NCBI GenBank assembly: GCA_963747555.1
Contig: CAVVFZ010000034.1
Location: 124,001 to 188,000 of the forward strand
Source of the DNA: DUZB01 sp963747555
GTDB lineage: Bacteria; Desulfobacterota; DSM-4660; Desulfatiglandales; Desulfatiglandaceae
Reading direction: 5' to 3'
DNA length: 64,000 nt
Part shown: in pieces, positions 47,215-55,531 of the stretch
How positions within the stretch are numbered: the stretch's first letter is position 1
Layout: each line of letters opens with the position of its first letter
Translations under genes and position numbers: made by a program
The notes under the pieces: model-generated
What the model was told of the DNA's origin: nothing
What the model saw: the letters and a program-made list of their open reading frames with translations, nothing else
The model's database searches: none

Positions 47215-47308
47215 GGGGGAAATCCGCCCTCATCGCCTCAATTATGCTTTGCGATAAATAAATGATAACGCTTACAGGTGCACCCACCCGCCGGAAAAGC
47301 GGCTGGTT

Positions 47309-48460
47309 TTACAACGCACCGATAAGCCGTGAAATAACGATGCGCTGCACTTCGGAGGTGCCTTCCCCGATCTCCAGCAGTTTCTGATCCCTGTAAAACC
47401 TCTCCACGTTGTATTCATTCATCAACCCATATCCCCCGTGGAGTTGAACGGCATGGTTGGCGCATCGGTACATGACTTCGGAACAGTGAAGTTTCGCCAT
47501 TGCGGCTTCCTTGCTAAAAGGCTTGCTATTATCCCGAAGCCAGCAGGCTTTGTAGAGGATAAGTCGTGCGCACTCAATCTCCAGGGCCATATCAGCCAAT
47601 TTAAAGGCATTGACCTGAAAGGTGGAGATCGGTTTTCCGAACTGTTCCCGCTCCCTGGCATATTTCATCGCCAGATCAAAACAGCCCTGGGCGCCTCCCA
47701 ACCCCATGGCCCCGATGGACAATCGGCCCCCGTCGAGTGTCTGCATCATCTGGTAAAAGCCGTTCCCTCTGGGGCCGAGCATGTTCTCTTCGGGAACGCG
47801 ACAGTCATCAAAATACAGCTCGCTGGTGTTGGAGGCACGCCACATCATTTTCCCGTGCATCTCTCTGGCTTCAAAGCCCGGCGTTCCCGATTCAACGAGA
47901 ATGCATGAAAGCTCTTGCCGACCATCTTCTCTTGTTCCCGTGCGGCAGAGGGAGGTGACGCCGGAAGTGAGTTTCGTGGAGGCATTGGTGATAAAGATCT
48001 TGCTGCCGTTTATAATCCATTCGTCGCCATCCAGAACCGCCGTGGTCTTGGAATTTCCCGCATCGGATCCCGCATTGGGTTCCGTTAATCCAAAGCCCCA
48101 CAGGGCCTCGCCGCTGCACAATTTTGGTAGATATTTTTTCTTTTGTTCCTCGTTGCCGAAATAGTACAGAGGACCTATCCCAAGGGAATTGCCGGCCGCC
48201 ACGGTAGCGGCATGAGATCCGTCAACCCGGGCGATTTCTTCCGTGGCAATAATATAGGACAGGTAGTCCATACCCTGCCCTCCGTATTTTTCCGAAACGA
48301 ACATGCCGAAAAGACCCAAATCAGCCATTTTCCTCATGGTTTCGTAGGAGAACTCTTCCTTTTGATCCAATTCAATGGCTACCGGTTTGATTTCCTTTTC
48401 GGCAAAATCACGAACAGAATTACGGAGAATCTCCTGCTCCATGGATAGACTGAAGTCCAT
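47309..48460 (-). CDS. Acyl-CoA dehydrogenase
   Basis: A 383-residue FAD-dependent acyl-CoA dehydrogenase. Visible family motifs: GFGLTEPNAGSDAGNSKT (first signature), REREQFGKPISTFQ (FAD/interface), and the C-terminal VQLHGGYGLMNEYNVERFYRD (second signature) followed by KLLEIGEGTSEVQRIVI, where the Glu of EGTSE is the usual catalytic base. It passes electrons to ETF, so it fits with etfBA elsewhere in the window. Start MDFSLSMEQE at 48460 was preferred over the ATG two codons earlier (48466). Substrate chain length cannot be read. Confidence 0.92.
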   Translation of the reverse strand: MDFSLSMEQEILRNSVRDFAEKEIKPVAIELDQKEEFSYETMRKMADLGLFGMFVSEKYGGQGMDYLSYIIATEEIARVDGSHAATVAAGNSLGIGPLYYFGNEEQKKKYLPKLCSGEALWGFGLTEPNAGSDAGNSKTTAVLDGDEWIINGSKIFITNASTKLTSGVTSLCRTGTREDGRQELSCILVESGTPGFEAREMHGKMMWRASNTSELYFDDCRVPEENMLGPRGNGFYQMMQTLDGGRLSIGAMGLGGAQGCFDLAMKYAREREQFGKPISTFQVNAFKLADMALEIECARLILYKACWLRDNSKPFSKEAAMAKLHCSEVMYRCANHAVQLHGGYGLMNEYNVERFYRDQKLLEIGEGTSEVQRIVISRLIGAL

Positions 48461-48759
48461 AATCACTCCTTCCCGAAATGAACGGTTTCAGGCGCCACGC
48501 TTCCCGCAGAAAGCGGGGAACTCGGCCGACCAAGATCCTTATTAATGGGTTGAGGGTTCAAAGGCCTTATAGCTCCATTCCCAACGGCAATTTTAAATAG
48601 GATGCCATAAACCGATAACTGGAAACCATGAACCATGATGTTGTTTTTATAGGCAGATGAGAAAAACTTGTCAATCATAAAAAGGAGACGAAACATCTCC
48701 ATGAAATTTAATTAATAGTTAAGTATGAATTTTTTCAATAAAAGGCATTATAAAAAAAC

Positions 48760-48788
48760 TTGACATATACAAAATATTCATAAATACT
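48760..48788 (+). promoter_or_regulatory. Candidate promoter of the XRE-cupin regulator
   Basis: TTGACA at 48760 with AATACT at 48783 (17-base spacing) or TAAATA at 48781, about 45 bases before the TTG start. The rest of the 370-base gap 48461-48834 is AT-rich with a small GGAGA...TCTCC hairpin near 48686 and no gene. Confidence 0.4.
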
Positions 48789-48834
48789 AAAATCACGATC
48801 TACACATAAGAACTGCATGAAGAGGGAATAGGGC

Positions 48835-49377
48835 TTGAATATAGGTTCGTTGATTCGGAAGTATCGAAAGGAAAAGAAACTGACGCTGAAAACCGTCTCC
48901 CAAAAGGCAAACGTTTCGGAAGGTTTTCTGAGCCAGGTAGAAAATAACGTGAGTTCACCATCGGTGGATACCTTGGTGAGCATAAGCAACGCTATCGGCG
49001 TGAACGCAGGAGACCTCCTGAACCGGATCGAAAATCAGGAGCGATTGATCCTTATCCGCAGGGAAGAATGGATCGATGTGGATCTTCCCCATACGGGTTT
49101 TGCCACCAGACGATTCTTTCCGCCTGAAAGCAGAAGCGTCATCGACAGCGCTATTCTTGTGCTTGAACCGGGAAAATCGATCCCGGTTCGAAAAGGCATC
49201 AAGAATGGCCAGGAAATACTCTGTATCCTGAAGGGGTCTTTGGAGTTGATCCATCAGGGAAAAAAGATCACCCTCTCCGAAGGGGATACCGTTCATTTCT
49301 GGTCTGATCTGCAAAAGCAGAGTATCTCGACAGCAGATGACAACACCGCCGTGGCATTATGGATTGGGACCTTGTGA
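48835..49377 (+). CDS. XRE-family regulator with C-terminal cupin
   Basis: A 180-residue regulator. The N-terminal Cro/C1-type helix-turn-helix reads IGSLIRKYRKEKKLTLKTVS, then EGFLSQVENNVSSPSVDTLVSIS. A cupin domain follows (about residues 100-175: SAILVLEPGKSIPVRKG, then GEILCILKG-like EILCILKGSLELI). This family often controls neighbouring catabolic genes and binds a small-molecule effector in the cupin. It starts with TTG. Position, about 100 bases before the thiolase/DUF35 pair, suggests it regulates that pair. Confidence 0.85.
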   Translation: MNIGSLIRKYRKEKKLTLKTVSQKANVSEGFLSQVENNVSSPSVDTLVSISNAIGVNAGDLLNRIENQERLILIRREEWIDVDLPHTGFATRRFFPPESRSVIDSAILVLEPGKSIPVRKGIKNGQEILCILKGSLELIHQGKKITLSEGDTVHFWSDLQKQSISTADDNTAVALWIGTL

Positions 49378-49474
49378 TCACATGGAACGTAACACCTGAA
49401 ACCTAAAACCTAAACCTCATTTTTTTCCCTGGAAGAACCATGTTACAGATGCAAAAACGAAAGGAGGAACAAGG

Positions 49475-50911
49475 ATGATTAAATTCAGTGAACGACAACT
49501 CAGGACACCCAAACTCATGCGTCCGGTTTATCTTGTAACGGCGGGCCAGTCGAAGTTCGATCGGGCAATGCCGGACAAAAGGACGGAAGAACTCTGTGTC
49601 GATGCCCTTACCATGGCGGCAAGGCTCATTGACAAGACTCCGGCGGAACTGAAAAGCTACATTCATACAGCCTATTACGGTCATTTTGCCGACCATTTCG
49701 GCGACCAGCTTCTTGGTGAAGCGGTTATCCACGACAGGCTGGGGCTGGATCCTCTTGGCAATGTCGGGGTCAAAACGGGAGGCGCCACGGGCGGTTCGAC
49801 ATTGTGGGAAGCAGTCAAGGCCGTCGCTTCCGGGTATTCCGACTGTACCCTGGCCATGGGGTGGGAGCGCATGGACGAAGTTCCCACGGATGAGGGGAAC
49901 CATTTAATCTCCTGTGCCGCGGACAAGGATTGGGAAACCCCCCTGGGGCATATCTATACCGGCTATTATGCGGTCATGGCCCAGAAATACTGGCAGGTGT
50001 TTGGAAAAGAGGAAGAATCGTTCCGGCGCACCCTGGCGGAAATTTCCGTGAAACACCACGGATACGCGCGATTCAACCCCTGGGCTCAGGCACCCATGAA
50101 GATCACGGTGGATGACGTGCTCAATTCTCCCGTGGTGGCCTATCCCCTCCGGGCGCTGGACTGCTGCCTCATGAGCGTCGGCGCCGCGTGCGCTATTATC
50201 TGCGACGAACCCACTGCCATTGAGCTTACCAAAGGCACCAAAAACAAACCCCTGCGCATCTGGGTGACCGCAGGATCACACACCCTGAGGCCTGCCTGCA
50301 GAAGGGATATGGAAATCCCCCTGCTCCCCAATGAGACCGCCGGCCAGTACGCAGACCTCGGAAAACGTTTCCCGGGCGGTGAGCGGTATCCCGGCTTTAC
50401 CGGATTTCTGGCCGCCAGAATGAGCGCCTATTACGCTTATCGCATGACAGGGATTGTAGATCCCATGGAAGACCTGGATGTCATAGAACTCCATGACGCC
50501 TTTACGATCAGCGATGTGCAGACCTATGAAGATGTGGGTCTCAGACCTTATGGATACGGCAGGGATTATGTGGAGTCCGGAGACTGCTATCATACCAACC
50601 CGCACACAGGCCAACCGGGCAGGCTTCCTTCCAATCTTTCGGGCGGCCTCATCGGCTGCATGCATGCCGTGGGCGCTACCGGAATCATGCAGACCTTTGA
50701 AATCGCCTCTCAGATCTGGAATCGATGGGCCGAGCTGCATGGAGATCCCAAAGTCTGGAAAGAGTTCGGCAGGGAAAAGCCTGACGACTGGACCGATCTG
50801 CAGGTTAAAGGAGCAAAACGGGCCCTGGCCATCAGTCACGCAGGAGTGGGATCGCATGTTACGGCAACCATCCTGATGGATCCTGATCATCTCTTGAAAA
50901 AGGACGCATAA
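49475..50911 (+). CDS. Thiolase-fold enzyme lacking both catalytic cysteines
   Basis: A 478-residue thiolase-superfamily protein of the SCP2/lipid-transfer branch. The first half has the expected helix after GVKTGGATGGSTLWEAV, the position that in thiolases reads NNNC(S/A)xGS; the nucleophilic Cys is replaced. The second half has VIELHDAFTISDV, the conserved LSGGLIGCMHAVGATG with its His, and ISHAGVGSHVTATIL where thiolases have CxGGGxG; the second catalytic Cys is also missing. It is followed 15 bases later by a DUF35 gene. This pairing occurs in Ltp2-ChsH2-type aldolases and in BbsAB of toluene degradation. A retro-aldolase role is plausible; ordinary thiolase activity is not expected. AAGGAGGAAC precedes the ATG. 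Confidence 0.85.
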   Translation: MIKFSERQLRTPKLMRPVYLVTAGQSKFDRAMPDKRTEELCVDALTMAARLIDKTPAELKSYIHTAYYGHFADHFGDQLLGEAVIHDRLGLDPLGNVGVKTGGATGGSTLWEAVKAVASGYSDCTLAMGWERMDEVPTDEGNHLISCAADKDWETPLGHIYTGYYAVMAQKYWQVFGKEEESFRRTLAEISVKHHGYARFNPWAQAPMKITVDDVLNSPVVAYPLRALDCCLMSVGAACAIICDEPTAIELTKGTKNKPLRIWVTAGSHTLRPACRRDMEIPLLPNETAGQYADLGKRFPGGERYPGFTGFLAARMSAYYAYRMTGIVDPMEDLDVIELHDAFTISDVQTYEDVGLRPYGYGRDYVESGDCYHTNPHTGQPGRLPSNLSGGLIGCMHAVGATGIMQTFEIASQIWNRWAELHGDPKVWKEFGREKPDDWTDLQVKGAKRALAISHAGVGSHVTATILMDPDHLLKKDA

Positions 50912-50925
50912 GGAGGGAGGAAGAA

Positions 50926-51519
50926 ATGAGTATATTTGGAACAGTGAGGGTCAAAGACGGAAAATACAGAATCAAGGGCGATTTTCATCACATAACACCC
51001 AATACGCCCATAAGAAATGAAGATGAGGGATGGAAGCTCATGGGGGTGACAAACCCCAGGGAAATGACCTACATCCATATGTACGGTGGAGAAGCCCCTT
51101 TCTTCGAAAGCATCTCCCAGGGAAAAATATTGGGGACCCGATGCGATAATCCGGGCTGCGAAAACAAAGGAACCGTTTATATTCCCTTTCGCATCCACTG
51201 TCCGGACTGTCTTGGCAGAAACACGATTGTGGACTTTACCGACATCTGCAGGGAGACCGCCAAGGTCCATACATTTATGGTCTGTGAGCGATCCGGCGCT
51301 TTCAATACCCTGGATAAGCCGATCAAATTCATCAACGTGGAATTCAAAGGGGTCGCCACCATTCTGATGAGTTATCTCTCCATTGGCGAGCCAAAAATAG
51401 GGATGCATGTGGTCCCCATCTTCAGGACGGTAAATCCCACTTACACGATTACCGATCTTTCCTGGGTCAAGGAAGGTGTCAAAGCGGAAGACCTTCCAGA
51501 GGGATTTTCGTTCGCATAA
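50926..51519 (+). CDS. DUF35 OB-fold/zinc-ribbon acyl-CoA-associated protein
   Basis: A 197-residue DUF35 (ChsH2/BbsA-like) protein. A zinc ribbon is formed by CDNPGCENKG and HCPDCLGRN. The OB-fold half begins TDICRETAKVHTFMVCERSG. The N-terminal 60 residues precede the ribbon and are longer than in small DUF35 proteins, as in subunits that form a stable complex with a thiolase-fold partner. The preceding gene encodes that partner, with an AAGGAGGGAGG site between them. A likely role is to bind CoA and complete the partner's active site. Confidence 0.88.
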   Translation: MSIFGTVRVKDGKYRIKGDFHHITPNTPIRNEDEGWKLMGVTNPREMTYIHMYGGEAPFFESISQGKILGTRCDNPGCENKGTVYIPFRIHCPDCLGRNTIVDFTDICRETAKVHTFMVCERSGAFNTLDKPIKFINVEFKGVATILMSYLSIGEPKIGMHVVPIFRTVNPTYTITDLSWVKEGVKAEDLPEGFSFA

Positions 51520-51540
51520 GAATTTTGTATAAATTTTGGA

Positions 51541-51575
51541 AAAAAGGGGCTGCGTGTTGGTTGCGGCCCTTTTCT
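51541..51575 (+). terminator. Rho-independent terminator after the DUF35 gene
   Basis: The inverted repeat AAAAGGGGCTGC...GCGGCCCTTTT is followed by CTTTTCT, about 20 bases after the stop codon. It separates the thiolase/DUF35 operon from the dehydratase gene. Confidence 0.65.
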
Positions 51576-51699
51576 TTTCTCCGTATTTGTAATACAAAGA
51601 TGGAACCAGACTTCATGGACGAGTCATTCCGATCGATTCGACTTTCCCCTTCAGCATCATTGTTTACCCTGGCACTATGGCAAAACTTTGGGAGAATGC

Positions 51700-52665
51700 A
51701 TGAAAAAAACAGCCTTGATTTTGGGTGTTTCCGGTCAGGATGGATCTTATCTGGCCAGTTTTCTGTTAAGAAAAGGGTATCGAGTTGTGGGGTGTTCAAG
51801 AGACGCCCAGATTTCCCGTTTTTCCAACCTGGTTCGTTTGAAGATCAGAGATCAGGTGGAGGTTGAATCGGTTTCGTTAAATGACTTCAGGAGTGTGCTT
51901 CAGGTACTTAAGAAGATCCGGCCCGATGAGGTGTATAACCTGGCCGGTCAGAGTTCGGTCGGGCTCTCTTTTGACCAGCCGGTTGAATCTTTTGAGAGTA
52001 TCAGTGTCGGGACCCTGAATCTCCTTGAGGCTATCCGGTTTCTCGAACTTCCCATCAAACTCTATAATGCCGGGTCCAGTGAATGTTTCGGCAACACCGG
52101 AGATCGTCCCGCCGATGAGAGGACGCCTTTTCGCCCCCGAAGTCCCTATGCCGTGGCCAAAGCGGCCGCCTTCTGGCAACTGGATAACTACCGGGAGGCC
52201 TACGGGCTCTTTGCCTGTTCAGGCCTTCTATTCAATCACGAATCCCCTCTCAGACCTCCCAGATTTGTCACCCGCAAAATCGTCGATGCCGTTTGCCGCA
52301 TCTCCAAAGGATCCCGTGAAAAACTGGAACTGGGAAACATGGCGGTGGAAAGAGATTGGGGGTGGGCCCCCGAATATGTGGAGGCCATGTGGCTGATGCT
52401 TCAACAGGAAGCGCCGGAAGACTTTATTATCGCAACGGGAGAGAGCCACAGGCTGGAAGATTTTGTGAGCCGGGCCTTTGGTGCGGCAGATCTTGACTGG
52501 CGAGCCCATGTAGTCTCAAATCCTCGGCTATTTAGGCCGACGGACATCATGACGATTCGAGCAAATCCCGAGAAAGCCATGCAGAAACTAAACTGGAGAG
52601 CCCGTTATCATATGGGAGATGTAGTCAGAATGATGGTGGAAGCCGGAATGAAAGCAGAAGGTTGA
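51700..52665 (+). CDS. GDP-mannose 4,6-dehydratase-like NAD-dependent epimerase/dehydratase
   Basis: A 321-residue extended SDR. The N-terminal ALILGVSGQDGSYLASFLL is the Gmd cofactor loop, followed by RPDEVYNLAGQSSVGLSFDQP. The catalytic Tyr and Lys lie in SPYAVAKAAAFW, and NHESPLRPPRFVTRK is the Gmd-type substrate region. The length is slightly shorter than standard Gmd (about 345). The start at 51700 matches the Gmd N-terminus. It probably makes GDP-4-keto-6-deoxymannose for surface sugars, though no reductase or glycosyltransferase is adjacent. Confidence 0.85.
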   Translation: MKKTALILGVSGQDGSYLASFLLRKGYRVVGCSRDAQISRFSNLVRLKIRDQVEVESVSLNDFRSVLQVLKKIRPDEVYNLAGQSSVGLSFDQPVESFESISVGTLNLLEAIRFLELPIKLYNAGSSECFGNTGDRPADERTPFRPRSPYAVAKAAAFWQLDNYREAYGLFACSGLLFNHESPLRPPRFVTRKIVDAVCRISKGSREKLELGNMAVERDWGWAPEYVEAMWLMLQQEAPEDFIIATGESHRLEDFVSRAFGAADLDWRAHVVSNPRLFRPTDIMTIRANPEKAMQKLNWRARYHMGDVVRMMVEAGMKAEG

Positions 52666-52688
52666 ACCCCGCTCCGGAAATTGTCTGA

Positions 52689-52867
52689 GGGCCGCGGAAA
52701 AAATGAGTTGTTCCAAATTACGCGCATATTCGAGTTCAGTTTGTTCGATCTGAAATTGGCAACCCGCAAGAATAGTCTGACTATTTTGAGGACTTGACGA
52801 TTGAAGAGCGGGCAAAAGGGACCGAAGAGATGATGGAAGTTGGGATAATACATTTTTTCCGCGGCCC
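52689..52867 (-). repeat. 179-bp MITE-like element, copy 2 (inverted relative to copy 1)
   Basis: Same length and termini (GGGCCGCGGAAAAAATG and its complement) as the copy at 26549-26727, read on the opposite strand. I count only about two or three differences over 179 bases. Flanked by TGA on both sides (52686-52688 and 52868-52870). It fills the gap between the dehydratase and the Crp/Fnr gene. Confidence 0.85.
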
Positions 52868-52942
52868 TGAGTTCCTTCCCACAAGATTCATACCATTTTC
52901 GACATTTGGTACGTCTATAAGCTCCTTTCTTTGCAGGAAATC

Positions 52943-53624
52943 ATGAACGTTGAAGACCGCATGGTCCTTTTCAGAAATGCCGTTGGCTTTGAAGGTGTCG
53001 GGGATGAAGCCATTCGGCACATTGCCGAACTTTCCTTTGTTACACGATATAGAAAAGGGCAGACTGTTTTTGATGAAAATGATGCGTGTCATTATTTTCA
53101 CGTGGTTGCCCAGGGACTTATAAAGGTCTCGCTGGTTTCCCTTTCAGGGAACCGAATGACCTACCTGTTGGCAGGCCATGGAGAGCCCTTGAACCTGGGT
53201 TGGTCCGTTCAGCGGAGCCCCTCGTTCCCTTTGTGCCGAGGCTATGGAGGAATCTGCCGTAGCCCGGATAAAAAGAGAAGACTTCGTCGCCTTTGCCCAC
53301 GGAAACCCTCTCCTGATGCAAAATATCATACTCATCCTGGGACATGCCGTGGACAGCGCCAACAGCAGAGTTCTGGACATGATGGGAATGTGCGTTGAAG
53401 AAAGGATACTTAAGGTTCTTTTTACTCTTTACCTGAAATTTGGAAGCCGGCTTGATTTTACCAGCGCGGAGCTGGCTGAACTGGCGGGAACCACAACGGA
53501 ATCGGCCTTGAGGGTCATGTCTCGCCTGCGGCAATCAGGCGTTCTTAAAACCGGGAGGGGTCGGATAGAGATACAAAAGCCGGAATACCTGGAATCGGCG
53601 GGAACGGAAATCCTGTGGATCTGA
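52943..53624 (+). CDS. Crp/Fnr family transcriptional regulator (one frameshift)
   Basis: About 227 residues once one extra G near 53198 is removed. The cyclic-nucleotide-binding fold is visible: RYRKGQTVFDENDACHYFHVVAQG and VSLSGNRMTYLLAGHGEPLNL (written as two parts of one strand series). In the repaired frame, LVGPFSGAPRSLCAEAMEES continues into ARIKREDF. The C-terminal winged helix reads LDFTSAELAELAGTTTESALRVMSRLRQSGVL. The Fnr-type N-terminal cysteine cluster is absent, so the ligand is not oxygen via a 4Fe-4S. It lies 235 bases upstream of the TRAP transporter, and a palindrome between them may be its site. Confidence 0.85.
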
Positions 53625-53677
53625 ATGAACTGCCCTCCCGTCTTTGGGCCTTTTCTTTTTTTGTTCTATTCTTTTTT

Positions 53678-53720
53678 TGAAAATTACTATTTTTTTTGAT
53701 ACAGTATGACAGTTGTCATA
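53678..53720 (+). promoter_or_regulatory. Candidate promoter and operator of the TRAP transporter operon
   Basis: TTGAAA (53678) and TACAGT (53700) with a 16-base spacer form a weak promoter. TATGACAGTTGTCATA (53705-53720) is a perfect 16-base palindrome overlapping the -10 end. It lies between the regulator gene and dctP, where binding would block or guide transcription. Confidence 0.5.
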
Positions 53721-53859
53721 GAAAGATTCTTTCAGCATGAGTAAAGTGAACGTATAAAGAATAAACTTCGTACAATCCTATTGAAAGGGGGTGACAATCG
53801 ACATACCGGCTATCTGGGGTCTGATGGTTAATCTTAAATTTCGATAAGGAGTTTTTGCC

Positions 53860-54885
53860 ATGAAGAAGATTTCTTTGTTTTTCCTGTGTTTTTCCGTTTT
53901 TATTGCCGGATGTTTCATGATTGCACCCCTTAATTCGCAGGCCGAAACCATTTCACTCACCTATAGCAATTTTTTCCCCCCCACGCATGTTCAATCCAAA
54001 CTGGCCGACGCCTGGTGTAAAGAAGTGGAAAAACGTACGAACGGCCGGATTAAGATCCAGTACTTTCCCGGGCAAACGCTGACCAAGGCCACGCAGAACT
54101 ATGATGGTGTAGTCCAGGGACTGTCGGACATTGGTTTGTGCCTTTTCGCATATACCCGCGGACGTTTTCCGGTGATGGAGGTGGTGGACCTTCCTCTGGG
54201 ATATCCGTCGGGGATGGCTGCGACCATGGTAGTAAATGACGTGTACAACAAATTCAAACCCAAGGAATTAGACGATGTGGCGGTGATGTATCTTCATGCC
54301 CACGGACCAGGATTGCTGTTTACCAAAAAGAAACCGGTGAAAAAAATGGACGACATGAAAGGGCTGAAGCTCCGCGCTCACGGGACGACTGCAAAGGTGG
54401 TCAAGGCGCTTGGGGGAACGCCGGTGGCTATGCCCATGCCCGAGCTCTATCAGTCGCTCCAGAAAGGTGTTGTGGACGGCGCCATGTATCCCATGGAAGT
54501 GAACAAGGGTTGGAAAATGGCTGAAGTGGTCGAATACGGGACGCTGGATTACCCCATTGCCTACACCTCCTCTTTTTATGTGGTGATGAACAAGGACAAA
54601 TGGGCCTCCCTTTCCGACGAGGACAAGAAGATCATAGAGGAGATCAACAAGGAATGGATACCCAAACATGGAAAGGCCTGGGATGAGAGTGATAAAGAAG
54701 GACGGGCCTACTTCCTCTCCAAAGGCGGGAAGTTGATAGAACTTTCCAAAGAGGAAGGAGACAAGTGGAAAGCCGCTGTTGCCCCCGTGATTGAAGAGTA
54801 CGCCGTTGATGCGGATAAGAAGGGGCTGCCGGGCAAGGAACTGGTAGAGTACACAGAGAAGTCTTTGGAGAAATATAGCAAGTAG
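53860..54885 (+). CDS. dctP: TRAP transporter solute-binding protein, DctP family
   Basis: A 341-residue periplasmic binding protein. The signal peptide has core FFLCFSVFIAGCFMIAPL and a cleavage site near NSQAET. The mature start ISLTYSNFFPPTHVQSKLADA and the central block LKLRAHGTTAKVVKALGGTPVAMPM are DctP signatures. The Arg of KLRAHG, which binds the ligand carboxylate, is present, so the substrate is an organic acid. With the two permease genes following and a CoA ligase after those, an aromatic or branched acid is a reasonable guess. Confidence 0.93.
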   Translation: MKKISLFFLCFSVFIAGCFMIAPLNSQAETISLTYSNFFPPTHVQSKLADAWCKEVEKRTNGRIKIQYFPGQTLTKATQNYDGVVQGLSDIGLCLFAYTRGRFPVMEVVDLPLGYPSGMAATMVVNDVYNKFKPKELDDVAVMYLHAHGPGLLFTKKKPVKKMDDMKGLKLRAHGTTAKVVKALGGTPVAMPMPELYQSLQKGVVDGAMYPMEVNKGWKMAEVVEYGTLDYPIAYTSSFYVVMNKDKWASLSDEDKKIIEEINKEWIPKHGKAWDESDKEGRAYFLSKGGKLIELSKEEGDKWKAAVAPVIEEYAVDADKKGLPGKELVEYTEKSLEKYSK

Positions 54886-54996
54886 GTTTTTTTGAGTGAC
54901 GAGTGGCAAGTGACGAAGGTTTTTTTCGTGCCGCTTACCGGCTATCCATGGCGGAAGCCTTTTAACGGAAACGCATTCGTTTGACAAGAAAACGCC

Positions 54997-55024
54997 CATC
55001 CCCCTTAAATTAAGGGGGGATGGG
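54997..55024 (+). promoter_or_regulatory. Intercistronic hairpin between dctP and dctQ
   Basis: CCATCCCCCTTAA and TTAAGGGGGGATGG form a strong hairpin with one bulged G, about 110 bases after dctP and 20 before dctQ. Such hairpins often protect the upstream binding-protein message and lower permease expression. There is no U-tract, so it is not a full terminator. Confidence 0.5.
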
Positions 55025-55042
55025 GGATTTGGGAGGAAGACA

Positions 55043-55531
55043 GTGGACGTCATGGGCCGTTTTACAGCAAGACTCATAGGTCTGGTCAAATTCCTGGGGG
55101 GCATTGCCCTGGTGGGGATGATGGCGCTCACGACGGCGGATGTGATCTTCCGGTATTTCGGACATCCTATCTTCGGCGCCGTCGAGATCGTGACTTTTTT
55201 GGCCACCATCCTGCTGGCCTGCGCCATGCCCATGACACACGCGGAAAAGGGACATGTTGGCGTTGACCTGGTGGTGCGTTTGTTCAGCCGCCGGGGTCAG
55301 GCGGTCAACGACGCCGTCACCGGTCTGCTTGCCTTTATCCTGTTTGTACTGGTGTGCTGGCAGTGCACGTTATACGCCCAGACCATGAAGAGGACGGGTG
55401 AAGTATCCATGAGCCTGGAGTTTCCCAACTATCTTTTCGTGTATGTGGTGGCGGTGGCCTTCGGGGTGCTGTGCCTGGTTATCCTTGCGGAACTGATGAA
55501 CAACATTCGAACCATCTTCGGGAAAAAATGA
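55043..55531 (+). CDS. dctQ: TRAP transporter small permease, DctQ family
   Basis: A 162-residue membrane protein with four hydrophobic segments: IGLVKFLGGIALVGMMALTTAD, then IVTFLATILLACAM, then VTGLLAFILFVLVCW, and VYVVAVAFGVLCLVILAEL-type sequence. This is the normal size and topology for a DctQ subunit. The GTG start at 55043 has GGAGGAAGA upstream at proper spacing; an ATG three codons later is less well placed. Its stop overlaps the dctM start (ATGA), so the two permeases are coupled. Confidence 0.88.
   Translation: MDVMGRFTARLIGLVKFLGGIALVGMMALTTADVIFRYFGHPIFGAVEIVTFLATILLACAMPMTHAEKGHVGVDLVVRLFSRRGQAVNDAVTGLLAFILFVLVCWQCTLYAQTMKRTGEVSMSLEFPNYLFVYVVAVAFGVLCLVILAELMNNIRTIFGKK

Noticed and set aside
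52608..52853. Minus-strand ORF of 81 codons across the repeat
   Set aside because: It is produced by the 179-bp repeat and has no ribosome site or recognised domain.
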